Shown here: positions 17,235 to 26,220 of the stretch, one piece after another
How the letters are laid out: every line of letters starts with the position of its first letter
Numbering within the stretch: position 1 is the first letter of the stretch
Source of the DNA: an uncultured Alphaproteobacteria bacterium
GTDB taxonomy: Bacteria > Pseudomonadota > Alphaproteobacteria > Caulobacterales > Caulobacteraceae
Direction of reading: 5' to 3'
Assembly (NCBI GenBank): GCA_903909375.1
Contig: CAIVVM010000020.1
Span: 1 to 64,000, forward strand
DNA length: 64,000 nucleotides
Notes under the pieces: generated by a model
Databases searched by the model: none
What the model saw: the letters and a program-made list of their open reading frames with translations, nothing else
Told to the model about the DNA's origin: nothing
Program-made: the position numbers and the translations under genes

Positions 17235-17852
17235 TCAGGTCTTAAGCGGCATGGTTTCCTGAGTGTTACTCTTGGCTCCGGTAATAGAAACCATTGGCAG
17301 GAAGAATTGCACCAGCGGGCCGATGCCGAAAGCATAGAGCAGTGTTCCGACGCCTACCGTGCCGCCCAGCGCCCAGCCCAGAGCCAGTACGCTCACCTCG
17401 ATTCCGGTCCGCACGAGGCGCAGTGACCAGCCGGTCCGCCGCGCAAGGCCGGTCATCAGCCCATCGCGCGGCCCGGGGCCCAGGCCTGCGCCAATGTAGA
17501 GTGCGCCAGCGAAGCCATTGGCGACAATACTGGCGATCAGCGCGGCCACCTGAAACGCCAGTCCCTCGATGGGGGGCAGAGCCCTCAAGGTCAGGTCCAT
17601 GGCGGTCCCGATCATCACGACATTCGCCACCGTGCCGATCCCTGGCCGTTGGCGCAGCGGGATCCACAGCAGCAGGACCACCAGTCCGGTCAGGTTCACG
17701 ACCATGCCGATGGATAGTCCAACCTGTCCGGACACCCCTTGATGGAACACGTCCCACGGGTCGAGCCCCAGGGCTGCGCGCAGCATCAGGGCCATGGACG
17801 CGCCATAGAGTGTCAGACCGATGGAGAGCTGGAGGAGGCGGCGTATCATCAT
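17235..17852 (-). CDS. YczE/YitT-family membrane protein
   Basis: A 205-residue protein with five to six hydrophobic helices and the YczE signature GLDPWDVFHQG in the first loop and GLGPGPRDGLMTGL in the fourth. It is divergent from a MocR-type regulator across 62 nt. YczE-like genes are repeatedly found beside mocR-type genes in bacteria (established genomic association), which suggests a transporter controlled by that regulator. Start at 17852, with GGAT 8 nt upstream; a TTG at 17873 is possible. Substrate unknown. Confidence 0.82.
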   Translation of the reverse strand: MMIRRLLQLSIGLTLYGASMALMLRAALGLDPWDVFHQGVSGQVGLSIGMVVNLTGLVVLLLWIPLRQRPGIGTVANVVMIGTAMDLTLRALPPIEGLAFQVAALIASIVANGFAGALYIGAGLGPGPRDGLMTGLARRTGWSLRLVRTGIEVSVLALGWALGGTVGVGTLLYAFGIGPLVQFFLPMVSITGAKSNTQETMPLKT

Positions 17853-17871
17853 GGCCGATCCAGATGCCGCC

Positions 17872-17898
17872 AACTGGACCTTGAAAACAGAGCCAGTT
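17872..17898. promoter_or_regulatory. inverted repeat AACTGG-N15-CCAGTT between yczE-like and mocR-like genes
   Basis: A perfect 6-bp inverted repeat centred in the 62-nt divergent gap. The position, covering both presumptive promoters, fits an operator for the MocR-type regulator. No direct-repeat operator, as described for PdxR, was seen. Confidence 0.35.
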
Positions 17899-17914
17899 CT
17901 GCGACCTTGGCCTT

Positions 17915-19357
17915 ATGAGCCCGCGACGACTTGGACCCGCCTCCCTGATCCGGCTGCTTGGCCCCTGGCGGGGCCAGCGCGCGGGTCCGGCCTATCGGCA
18001 GTTGGCCGACGGCCTGCGCCTGTTGATCCTCGATGGGCGCCTGCCGCTGGACGTGGTCCTGCCCGGAGAGCGGGAACTGGCCCATATCCTGGAGATCAGC
18101 CGCACCACCGTCACCGCCGCCTTCGCCCAGCTTCGCGACGAGGGCTTTCTGGATCGCCGGCAGGGCGCCGGCGCCCGGACCCGGCTACCCACGGGCCCGG
18201 GGGAACGCGGAGCGACGATCCTGGTCAGCAGCGCCTCGGCCGAAGGTGTGCTGGACATGACCTCGGCCGCGCCGCCGGCCAGCGAACTTATCCACCAGGC
18301 CTACGCGGCGGCGCTCAGCCTGCTCCCGGCATTTCTGCCTCAGCATGGCTACGCCACCCTCGGTCTTCAGGAGTTCCGCCAGGCCGTGGCCGAGCGCTAC
18401 ACCCGGCGCGGTCTGCCAACGCGCGTTGATCAGATCATGATCACCAACGGCGCCCAGCATGGCCTGGCGCTGATGTTGCGGCTGCTGGCCGGGCCGGGCG
18501 ACCGGGTGGTGATTGATCATCCGACCTATCCGCATGCCATCGACGCCATCGAGCGCGCCTTCTGCCGACCGGTCCCGGTGGGACTGCCCGGCGAAGGTTG
18601 GGATCTGGAGGGCGTGGCCGCCGCCTTCCGACAGAGCGGCGCGCGCGTCGCCTACCTGATCTCGGACTTTCAGAATCCGACTGGCCACTGGATGTCGGCG
18701 GAGGCTCGCGCCGTACTCAGCCACGCGGCGGCGCGTGCGGGCACCACCCTGATCCTCGACGAGACCATGACGGATCTCTGGCTCGACGCCCCGGTTGATC
18801 CCTATGCCTTCGCGGAGCCTGCGGAAGGCCTGGTCAGGCTGGGGTCCATGGGCAAGAGTTTCTGGGGCGGGCTGCGGCTGGGCTGGATCCGCGCCGACGC
18901 GCCGGTCATTCAGGCGCTGGCGCCCCGGCGGGCCTCCATCGATCTCGGATCGCCCCTGCTTGAGCAACTGGCGGGCTGCCAACTGCTGTCGGATGAAGAA
19001 GCGCCGCTCGCAGCCCGCCGCGCGTTGCTGCGGACCCGCCGCGATCACCTGCTGGCGCAGTTGCAGGCGCGACTTCCTGAGTGGAAGGTCCGCCGCCCCG
19101 AGGGCGGCCTGTCGCTCTGGGCAGAACTGCCCAGCCCGGTGTCCAGTGCCCTGGCCGCCACGTCCGAACGCTTCGGCGTCCGCATCGCCGCCGGCCCACG
19201 ATTCGGGGTCGACGGGGCGTTCGAGCGCTTCATCCGACTGCCCTACACCCTGGCGCCGGAGGACCTCACCACGGCTGTGGACCGTCTGGCGGCGGCCTAC
19301 GATGGGCTGCGAGCCGGGGCGACGCCAACGCGCGCCTCCATAGGGGCCGTTGTCTAG
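17915..19357 (+). CDS. MocR-type GntR regulator with aminotransferase domain
   Basis: A 480-residue PLP-dependent transcription regulator. A winged helix of the GntR type occupies about residues 25-90 (LPLDVVLPGERELAHILEISRTTVTAAFAQL is the recognition region, read as GERELA and RTTVTAAF). It is followed by a fold-type I aminotransferase domain with PTYPHAIDAI, DFQNPTGHWMS and SMGKSFWGGLRLGW, where Lys in GSMGKSFW is the PLP Schiff-base lysine. Likely controls the divergent YczE-like transporter gene. The effector (PLP, an amine or an amino acid) is not known. Confidence 0.9.
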   Translation: MSPRRLGPASLIRLLGPWRGQRAGPAYRQLADGLRLLILDGRLPLDVVLPGERELAHILEISRTTVTAAFAQLRDEGFLDRRQGAGARTRLPTGPGERGATILVSSASAEGVLDMTSAAPPASELIHQAYAAALSLLPAFLPQHGYATLGLQEFRQAVAERYTRRGLPTRVDQIMITNGAQHGLALMLRLLAGPGDRVVIDHPTYPHAIDAIERAFCRPVPVGLPGEGWDLEGVAAAFRQSGARVAYLISDFQNPTGHWMSAEARAVLSHAAARAGTTLILDETMTDLWLDAPVDPYAFAEPAEGLVRLGSMGKSFWGGLRLGWIRADAPVIQALAPRRASIDLGSPLLEQLAGCQLLSDEEAPLAARRALLRTRRDHLLAQLQARLPEWKVRRPEGGLSLWAELPSPVSSALAATSERFGVRIAAGPRFGVDGAFERFIRLPYTLAPEDLTTAVDRLAAAYDGLRAGATPTRASIGAVV

Positions 19358-19455
19358 CCAAACGGTTCCCCGGCGACAGGCTTGCAGCCAGCGTCAGCCG
19401 CGCCATACTGGAAGCGGATCGGCGCGGGTGGAGACGCCGACCACCGGGAGCGATC

Positions 19456-21567
19456 ATGAACCTTATCCGTATCGGGCTGGCGCTGGCGCTCGCCGCAACC
19501 GTCGTGGCCTGCCAGAAGCCGGACGCCGGCAATGTGGATGGCAAACGCATCGAGGCCGCAGCCACCAACGGCGAATGGCTCTCCTACGGCAAGGACTATT
19601 CCGAGCAGCGCTACAGCCCGCTAGACAAGATCAATGCGACCACCATCAAGGACCTGGGTCTGGCCTGGTTCGCTGACTTCGACACCGATCGGGGCCAGGA
19701 GGCGACGCCGATCATGGTGGACGGTGTGCTCTACACCACCACCGCCTGGTCCAAGGTGTTCGCCTTCGATGCGAAGACCGGAAAGCAGCTCTGGACCTGG
19801 GACCCAAAGGTCGACCGCGCCAAGGGCTTTGACGCCTGCTGCGACGTGGTCAATCGCGGTGTCGCGATCTGGAAAGGCCGGGTCTATGTGGGCACCCTGG
19901 ACGGGCGCCTGGTGGCCCTGAATGCTGGCGATGGCACGGTCGCCTGGAGCGTCCAGACCACGGATAACTCCAAGCCCTATACCATCACCGGCGCGCCGCG
20001 CGTGGTGAAGGACAAGGTGCTTATCGGCAATGGCGGCGCCGAGTATGGCGTGCGCGGCTACATCACTGCCTACGACGCGGCCACCGGCAAGCAGGCGTGG
20101 CGCTTCTATACCGTGCCCAATCCCACCGGCGCGCCCGATGGCGCGGCCTCGGACAAGGTGATGGCCGAGAAGGCCAACGCCACCTGGTCGGACGGGGCGT
20201 GGAAGGAAAGCGGCGGCGGCGGCACGGCGTGGGACGCCATGGCCTATGATCCGGCGCTGGACATCATGTACTTCGGGATCGGCAACGGAAATCCCTGGAA
20301 CCATATGAAGCGGTCCGGCGGGAAGGGCGACAACCTCTTCCTGTCGTCGATCCTGGCGCTGAAGCCCGACACCGGCGAATACGTCTGGCACTATCAGACC
20401 ACACCCGGCGAGAGCTGGGACTACACCGCCACCCAACACATCATGCTGGCCGACCTGAAGATCGCCGGTCAGGACCGCAAGGTGCTGATGCAGGCCCCCA
20501 AGAACGGCTTCTTCTATGTGCTCGACCGGGCCACCGGCCAGCTGATCTCGGCCGAACCCTATGCGCCGATCACCTGGGCGACCAAGGTGGACATGGCGAC
20601 CGGGCGGCCGGTCGAGGCGCCGGGCGCGCGCTACGAGACCAAGCCTGCCGTCATTGAGCCGGGCCCGCTCGGCTCGCACAACTGGCACCCGATGGCGTTC
20701 AATCCGAAAGCCGGGTTGGTCTATATTCCGGCCCAGGTCGCCGCCAGCGCCTATGGCGACCAGAAGACCTACAAGCACCGCCAGGGCGCCGTGAACATCG
20801 GGCTCGATACGCTCATCATGGGCCTGCCCAGCGACAAGGCGCAGTTCGCCGCGATCAAGGCCACCACATCAGGCAAGCTGGTCGCCTGGGATCCTGTGGC
20901 CCAGAAGGCCCGCTGGACGGTGAACCATCCGCATTTCTGGAACGCCGGAATTCTCTCCACGGCGGGCGGCCTCGTATTTCAGGGGTCGGCCGGTGGCGGC
21001 TTTACGGCCTATGACGCGGCGACCGGCGCCAAGCTCTGGAACTACCGGACCCAGAACAGCGTGGTGGCGCCGGCGTCCACCTATGAACTGGATGGCGAGC
21101 AGTATGTGGCGCTGATGGTGGGTTATGGCGGAGCGGGCGCCACCTTCGCCAGCGCGCTCAATGGAGATCCGGTACGGACGCCGGGCCGTTTGATGGTCTT
21201 CAAGCTGGGCGGCAAAGCGGTGGCGCCGGATTACAAGGTCCCGCCGAAGCCCAAGCTGGATCTGGCTGGCGTCTCGTCAAAAGGCGACGCCACCGCCGGC
21301 TTCGCCCTGTTCCAGGAAAATTGCGTTGGTTGCCACGGCGGCAGCGCGGTTGGCGGCTATCTGGCTGACCTCAGGGTCTCGCAGATGCTGCGTACCGAGG
21401 CCGACTTCAAGTCGGTGGTGATCGACGGGGCGCTTCGCTCCAAGGGCATGGTGAGCTTCGCGAAGTACATGACGCCCAAGGAGGCTGAGGATATCCGTGC
21501 GTATCTGCTGACCCAGGCGCGGGCCGTACAGACCCAGGCCGCCGCGCCGACGAAACCCGCCGCCTGA
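19456..21567 (+). CDS. PQQ-dependent quinohemoprotein alcohol dehydrogenase
   Basis: A 703-residue periplasmic type II quinohemoprotein. The N-terminus has a lipobox-like TVVAC (Cys19), so it may be membrane-anchored. PQQ-propeller W-motif blades are repeated (for example YDAATGKQAWRF and DAATGAKLWNYRT). A vicinal Cys-Cys pair (FDACCDVV) forms the disulfide ring over PQQ, and a C-terminal cytochrome c domain contains CVGCH for haem. It oxidises primary alcohols or similar and passes electrons to a c-type cytochrome. Start at 19456 after GGGAG. No PQQ synthesis genes lie in the window. Confidence 0.9.
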   Translation: MNLIRIGLALALAATVVACQKPDAGNVDGKRIEAAATNGEWLSYGKDYSEQRYSPLDKINATTIKDLGLAWFADFDTDRGQEATPIMVDGVLYTTTAWSKVFAFDAKTGKQLWTWDPKVDRAKGFDACCDVVNRGVAIWKGRVYVGTLDGRLVALNAGDGTVAWSVQTTDNSKPYTITGAPRVVKDKVLIGNGGAEYGVRGYITAYDAATGKQAWRFYTVPNPTGAPDGAASDKVMAEKANATWSDGAWKESGGGGTAWDAMAYDPALDIMYFGIGNGNPWNHMKRSGGKGDNLFLSSILALKPDTGEYVWHYQTTPGESWDYTATQHIMLADLKIAGQDRKVLMQAPKNGFFYVLDRATGQLISAEPYAPITWATKVDMATGRPVEAPGARYETKPAVIEPGPLGSHNWHPMAFNPKAGLVYIPAQVAASAYGDQKTYKHRQGAVNIGLDTLIMGLPSDKAQFAAIKATTSGKLVAWDPVAQKARWTVNHPHFWNAGILSTAGGLVFQGSAGGGFTAYDAATGAKLWNYRTQNSVVAPASTYELDGEQYVALMVGYGGAGATFASALNGDPVRTPGRLMVFKLGGKAVAPDYKVPPKPKLDLAGVSSKGDATAGFALFQENCVGCHGGSAVGGYLADLRVSQMLRTEADFKSVVIDGALRSKGMVSFAKYMTPKEAEDIRAYLLTQARAVQTQAAAPTKPAA

Positions 21568-21635
21568 GGGCGCCGGGGCCGCCAGGGGCCAAAGGGACCC
21601 TTGGCGGCGGTCGCGGGAAGACTCTAGGGTGAGCC

Positions 21636-22547
21636 ATGGCGGGAAGTCAGGATTTCGCCGTGGATCCGCGCAATGCGGACCTGCGGATCTATGTGAACGG
21701 AAACCTGGTTCCGCGCGACCAGGCCAGGGTCTCGGTCTTCGACGCCGGCTTCGTGCTCGGGGACGGGGTCTGGGAAGGCCTGCGGCTGCACCACGGGCGC
21801 TTGCTGTTCCTCGAGACCCACCTGGAACGCCTTTGGAAGGGCCTCGCCGACATTGCGCTCGACATCGGGCTGACCCGCGAGGCGCTGACGGCGGAGATCC
21901 AAAGGACCCTCCAGGCCAATGGCATGGAGCATGGCGCGCACCTTCGCCTGATGGTGACGCGCGGCGAGAAGTCGGCTGCCAACCAGGATCCGCGCAACTG
22001 GCTGGGCAAGCCGACCATTGTGATCACCGCCGAGTACAAGGAGCCGTCGCCGGAGATCGTGACGCGGGGCCTTTCGCTGGCCACCTCCACGGTCATCTGC
22101 ACGCCGGCCGAGATGTTCGACATGCGGCTGAACTCGCACAGCCGGCTCAATCTGATCCGGGCGCTGCTGGAGGCGATCGCGGCCGGCGCCGACGAGGCGT
22201 TGATGCTGGACCCCAACGGCTATGTTTCCAGTTGTAACGCCACCAATTTCTTCTGGGTGAAGGACGGTCGGGTGATGACCTCGACCGGAGACTACTGCTT
22301 CAACGGCGTCACGAGGGCCAATGTGATCGCGATCTGCCGCGAGCAGGGGATTCCCATAACCCTGGGTGACTTTGAACTGTCCGACGTCGCCGAGGCGGAC
22401 GAGGCCTTCGTGACCGGCACCTTCGGCGGATTGACGCCGGTTCGCTCAATAGATGGTCACGCCCTGGCCGAAGCGCTTCCAGGGCCGATGACCGCACGGT
22501 TGCGGGCGGCCTATGGGGCGCTGAAAGATCGGGACGCCGGGCTTTGA
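21636..22547 (+). CDS. class IV aminotransferase-like protein lacking the catalytic lysine
   Basis: A 303-residue protein with the fold of branched-chain / D-amino-acid aminotransferases. VFDAGFVLGDGVWEGLR, HLRLMVTRG, GADEALMLDPNGYV and VTGTFGGLTPVRSIDG are family blocks. The segment that should hold the PLP lysine reads RLNSHSRLNLIRALL and has no Lys at all, and the Glu expected after the glycine-tyrosine turn (VTEG or ISEG in active enzymes) is Ser (VSSCNATN). It is therefore probably inactive as a transaminase or uses other chemistry. It is coupled by TTGA overlap to the sulfotransferase-like gene. Closest functional name remains open. Confidence 0.8.
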   Translation: MAGSQDFAVDPRNADLRIYVNGNLVPRDQARVSVFDAGFVLGDGVWEGLRLHHGRLLFLETHLERLWKGLADIALDIGLTREALTAEIQRTLQANGMEHGAHLRLMVTRGEKSAANQDPRNWLGKPTIVITAEYKEPSPEIVTRGLSLATSTVICTPAEMFDMRLNSHSRLNLIRALLEAIAAGADEALMLDPNGYVSSCNATNFFWVKDGRVMTSTGDYCFNGVTRANVIAICREQGIPITLGDFELSDVAEADEAFVTGTFGGLTPVRSIDGHALAEALPGPMTARLRAAYGALKDRDAGL

Positions 22548-23293
22548 CACGTCGCATCGCCATGTGGTCAGGGCCCCGGAATATCTCCACGGCGATGATG
22601 CGATCCTTCGAGAACCGGCCGGACTGTCAGGTGGTCGACGAGCCGTTCTATGCGGCCTATCTGGCGCGCACGGGCCTCGATCATCCGATGCGCGAGGCGG
22701 TTCTGGTGTCGCAGCCGCACGTCTGGGACGATGTGGTCGCTGGCCTCGAGCGCCTCGAGGGCCCCCTGGTCTACGAAAAACAAATGACCCACCACATGCT
22801 GCCGGACTTCGGGCTGGACTGGATGGATCAGCGGACCAACGCCTTCCTGATCCGCGACCCGGCCGAGGTCCTGGCGTCCTACGTGGTGAAACGGGCCGAG
22901 GTTCGCCTCGAGGATATCGGCGTCGTCCGGCAGCGGGAGCTCTTCGACCGGGTCGCCGATCGCCTGGGCAAAGCCCCGCCTGTGGTGCTGGGCGCCGATG
23001 TTCTGGAAAACCCTGACGCCATGCTGCAGCAACTCTGCGCGGCGCTGGAGGTCGGTTTCTCACCGGAGATGCTGGCCTGGCCGGCCGGGCGGCGGGACAG
23101 TGACGGGGTCTGGGCGCCGGCCTGGTATGAGGCGGTTGAGCGCTCCACCGGCTTTGCCGCGCCTGAACGACGCGCCACGCCCGAGTTGCCGGACGACCTG
23201 AAAAGGATCGCCGATGCCGCCCAACCGCACTTTGAAGGTCTCTCCAGGTATCGCCTGACGTTTGAACCGCTCGACCCCGCGAAAATCAGCTAG
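22544..23293 (+). CDS. sulfotransferase-like P-loop protein
   Basis: A 249-residue cytoplasmic protein whose N-terminus, RRIAMWSGPRNISTAMMRSF, resembles the 5'-phosphosulfate-binding loop of PAPS sulfotransferases, and whose IRDPAEVLASYV matches the 3'-phosphate-binding segment. The TTG start at 22544 is required to keep the first strand; the ATG at 22562 would cut it. It overlaps the aminotransferase-like gene by 4 nt and ends 9 nt before the M28 peptidase gene. PAPS use and acceptor are inferred. Confidence 0.8.
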   Translation: MTRRIAMWSGPRNISTAMMRSFENRPDCQVVDEPFYAAYLARTGLDHPMREAVLVSQPHVWDDVVAGLERLEGPLVYEKQMTHHMLPDFGLDWMDQRTNAFLIRDPAEVLASYVVKRAEVRLEDIGVVRQRELFDRVADRLGKAPPVVLGADVLENPDAMLQQLCAALEVGFSPEMLAWPAGRRDSDGVWAPAWYEAVERSTGFAAPERRATPELPDDLKRIADAAQPHFEGLSRYRLTFEPLDPAKIS

Positions 23294-23302
23294 AGCCCCG
23301 AC

Positions 23303-24658
23303 ATGCGCATCGCCGTCCTCCTCGCCGCCCTGATCTCCACGCCCGTTGCGGCCCAACCGCTCGGTGGACAACATTCAATGTTGAAGGATGTCGCGGGAGC
23401 GGTCTCCGCGGAACGCCAGAAGGCGATGATTTCGACGCTGGTCGGGTTCGGCACGCGGCACACCGGATCGGAGACAAAGTCCGACAAGCGGGGCATCGGG
23501 GCGGCGCGCCGCTGGATCGCCTCCGAATTCAATTCAATATCGAAAGACTGCGGCGGTAGATTGAAAGTCGAGACGCCCTCCGCTGTGGTCACCGCCGAGC
23601 GCCTGGCCGGTCCGACCGAGGTGGTGAATGTGCTGGGCATCCTGCCCGGAACCACCGATCCGGGCCGGGTGATCGTGATCTCCGGCCACTACGACAGCCG
23701 CGTGTCCGACGCCAAGAATTTTACCTCCGATGCCCCGGGCGCCAATGACGACGCCTCCGGCACGGCGGCGGTGATCGAGGCCGCCCGCGTGCTCTGCAAG
23801 CGCCAGTTCCCGGCCACCCTGGTGTTTGCGGCCCTGGCCGGCGAAGAGCAGGGGCTGCTGGGCGGCAGGATCCTGGCGGACTATGCGGTCTCCAAAGGCT
23901 GGTTCGTCGAGGCCAACCTCAACAACGACATCGTCGGCAACACCGAGGGCATCGGCGGCGTGCGCGACAACACCCATGTCCGGGTCTTCTCCGAGGGCAC
24001 CCGCAGCACCGAGACGCCGGAACAGGCCAGCACGCGCCGCTACAACGGCGGCGAGGTCGACAGCCCGTCGCGCAATCTGGCGCGGTACATGGACCGCATC
24101 GCCGACGACTACCTGACCAATCTCGATGTGGTGATGGTCTATCGCACCGACCGCTACTCGCGGGGCGGAGATCAGGTGGAGATGCTGCGCGCCGGGTTCC
24201 CGGCGGTTCGCGTCACCGAGGCGGTCGAGAACTACACGCGCCAGCATCAGGACCTGCGCACTGAAAACGGCATCCGGTATGGCGATGTGATCGAAGGCGT
24301 CGACTTTGCCTATCTCGCCCAGGTGACGCGGCTGAACGTGGTGACCATGGCCGCCCTGGCCAGTGCGCCCATGCCCCCTGCGGGCGTGAAGATCGCCGGC
24401 GCGGTCAGTGCGGATACGACCGTCAGCTGGACTCCGTCTGCCGATGCAGCGGCCTACAGGGTCTGGTGGCGCGGCACCACGGAGCCGACCTGGCGCCAGT
24501 CCCGCGTGGCCACCGGCGGCGAACTGAAGCTCACGGGCGTAAACATCGACGACATGTTCTTCGGGGTCAGCGCCATCAGCGCCGACGGCTACGAGAGCCC
24601 CGTGGTGTTCCCGGGTCCCGCCGGCACATTCGAGCGGGGCGGGGTGAAAAAGGAGTAA
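23303..24658 (+). CDS. M28-family zinc peptidase with C-terminal fibronectin-like domain
   Basis: A 451-residue secreted peptidase; signal peptide ends at AAQP (residue 19). M28 ligands are ISGHYDSR (His, Asp), GANDDASGT (bridging Asp), AGEEQGLLG (Glu pair), NNDIVGN (Asp) and a late His in RQHQDLRT. After about residue 360 comes a beta-rich module (TTVSWTPSADAAAYRVWWRG) of fibronectin type III kind. It starts 9 nt after the sulfotransferase-like gene, so the three genes form one operon. Probably a periplasmic aminopeptidase. Confidence 0.88.
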   Translation: MRIAVLLAALISTPVAAQPLGGQHSMLKDVAGAVSAERQKAMISTLVGFGTRHTGSETKSDKRGIGAARRWIASEFNSISKDCGGRLKVETPSAVVTAERLAGPTEVVNVLGILPGTTDPGRVIVISGHYDSRVSDAKNFTSDAPGANDDASGTAAVIEAARVLCKRQFPATLVFAALAGEEQGLLGGRILADYAVSKGWFVEANLNNDIVGNTEGIGGVRDNTHVRVFSEGTRSTETPEQASTRRYNGGEVDSPSRNLARYMDRIADDYLTNLDVVMVYRTDRYSRGGDQVEMLRAGFPAVRVTEAVENYTRQHQDLRTENGIRYGDVIEGVDFAYLAQVTRLNVVTMAALASAPMPPAGVKIAGAVSADTTVSWTPSADAAAYRVWWRGTTEPTWRQSRVATGGELKLTGVNIDDMFFGVSAISADGYESPVVFPGPAGTFERGGVKKE

Positions 24659-24700
24659 GCCACGCGGGGCCGCAAGGCGGCGTCCGCCAAGGGAGAGGGA

Positions 24701-24774
24701 AACCGCCGAAAACGCAGATTTGCGCAGAAGGCGGGCCAATCAGACTTCGGCGTCCTTCTGCGTTTTCTGCGGTT
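24701..24774. repeat. 17-bp inverted repeat between convergent genes
   Basis: Arms 24701-24717 and 24758-24774 match at 16 of 17 positions around a 40-nt loop, and a second, inner pairing is possible (24724-24731 with 24754-24761). It lies in the 152-nt gap between the convergent M28 peptidase and pntB genes. It may act as a two-way terminator or be a copy of a genome-wide palindromic repeat. Confidence 0.6.
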
Positions 24775-24810
24775 GAGTTGAACGCGCCTGCAGCACGGCG
24801 CCTCCGCCGC

Positions 24811-26220
24811 TCACAGCGCCTTGACGATCCCCTCGACCATCTTCTTGGCGTCGGCGAACAGCATCATCGTGTTGTCGCGGAAGAACAGCTCGTTCTCGAC
24901 ACCCGCATAGCCCGCCGCCATGCCGCGCTTGATGAAGAGGACGGTGCGCGCCTTCTCCACGTCCAGGATCGGCATGCCATAGATGGCGCTGGTGGGGTCG
25001 GTTTTCGCGGCCGGATTGGTGACATCATTGGCGCCGATCACGAAGGCCACGTCGGCGGTCGGGAACTCGGCGTTGATGTCCTCCAGTTCGAAGACCTCGT
25101 CATAGGGCACGTTCGCTTCGGCCAGCAGCACGTTCATGTGCCCGGGCATCCGGCCGGCGACGGGGTGGATGGCGTACTTCACCTCCACGCCCTCTTCCTT
25201 CAGCTTGTCGACCATTTCGCGGAGCGCGTGCTGGGCCTGTGCCACTGCCATGCCGTAGCCGGGGACGATGATCACCTTCGAGGCATTCTTCATGATGAAG
25301 GCCGCGTCTTCCGCAGAGCCCTGTTTGACGGGCCGCGTCTCGACCACGCCGCCGCCGGCGACCGCGTCCTCGGCGCCGAAGCCGCCCAGGATCACCGAGA
25401 CAAAGCTGCGGTTCATGGCCTTGCACATGATGTAGCTGAGGATCGCGCCCGACGAACCCACCAGGGCGCCGGTGATGATCAAGGTGTTGTTTTCCAGCGT
25501 GAAGCCCAGCGCCGCGGCCGCCCAGCCGGAGTAGCTGTTCAGCATCGAGACCACGACCGGCATGTCGGCGCCGCCGATCGGAATGATCAGGGTGATGCCC
25601 AGGATCAGGCTCAGCGCCAGGATCGCCCAGAACGCCCACAGCGCCGCGCCGCCGGACAGGCACAGCACCACGATCAAGGCGACGATGCCGAGGCCAATGG
25701 CCAGGTTCAGCATGTGCCGCGCCGGCAGCAGGATCGGCGCGCCGCTCATGTTGCCGTTGAGCTTCAGCGCCGCGATCACCGAACCGGTCAGGGTGACGGC
25801 GCCGATGGCGACGCCCAGCGACAGCTCGATCAACGACTGCAGGTGGATGTGGCCGTCGTCGCCCAGGATGCCGTAAGCGGCGGGGGTGTAGATCGCAGCG
25901 ATGGCGACCAGACATGCCGCCGCGCCCACCAGGCTGTGGAAGGTGGCCACCAGCTGCGGCATGGCGGTCATCGCCACGCGCCGGGCGATCAGGGCGCCTA
26001 CGCCGCCGCCGACGGCCACGCCGCCGACGATCAGGCCGATGGTCAGGGGATCCAGCTTGGGTCCCAGCAGCCACAGGGTGGTGACCACCGCGATGGCCAT
26101 GCCGATCATGCCGTTGCGGTTACCCGCCTGGCTGGTGGTCGGCGACGACAGGCCCCGTAGCGCCAGGATGAACAGCACCCCGGAGACGAGGTAGAGGATG
26201 GCCGCGATATTGGCGTTCAT
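24811..26220 (-). CDS. pntB: NAD(P) transhydrogenase subunit beta
   Basis: A 469-residue protein with about nine hydrophobic helices in the first 260 residues, then the soluble NADP(H)-binding domain III (VIIVPGYGMAVAQAQHAL, HPVAGRMPGHMNVLLAEA, DVAFVIGANDVTNPAA). With PntAA and PntAB it uses proton flow to reduce NADP+ with NADH. Its ATG overlaps the stop of the upstream hepT-like gene (ATGA), so its translation depends on a toxin gene rather than directly on pntAB. Length and motifs are normal. Confidence 0.95.
   Translation of the reverse strand: MNANIAAILYLVSGVLFILALRGLSSPTTSQAGNRNGMIGMAIAVVTTLWLLGPKLDPLTIGLIVGGVAVGGGVGALIARRVAMTAMPQLVATFHSLVGAAACLVAIAAIYTPAAYGILGDDGHIHLQSLIELSLGVAIGAVTLTGSVIAALKLNGNMSGAPILLPARHMLNLAIGLGIVALIVVLCLSGGAALWAFWAILALSLILGITLIIPIGGADMPVVVSMLNSYSGWAAAALGFTLENNTLIITGALVGSSGAILSYIMCKAMNRSFVSVILGGFGAEDAVAGGGVVETRPVKQGSAEDAAFIMKNASKVIIVPGYGMAVAQAQHALREMVDKLKEEGVEVKYAIHPVAGRMPGHMNVLLAEANVPYDEVFELEDINAEFPTADVAFVIGANDVTNPAAKTDPTSAIYGMPILDVEKARTVLFIKRGMAAGYAGVENELFFRDNTMMLFADAKKMVEGIVKAL

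Noticed and set aside
17290..17310. TGGCA...TTGCA sequence resembling a sigma-54 promoter near the NtrC-type gene
   Set aside because: The GG-GC spacing is 11 rather than 10 and it lies inside the YczE-like coding region.
24466..26160. 564-codon plus-strand open frame across the pntB region
   Set aside because: His/Gln/Asp-rich shadow of pntB and of the M28 C-terminus; no motif.
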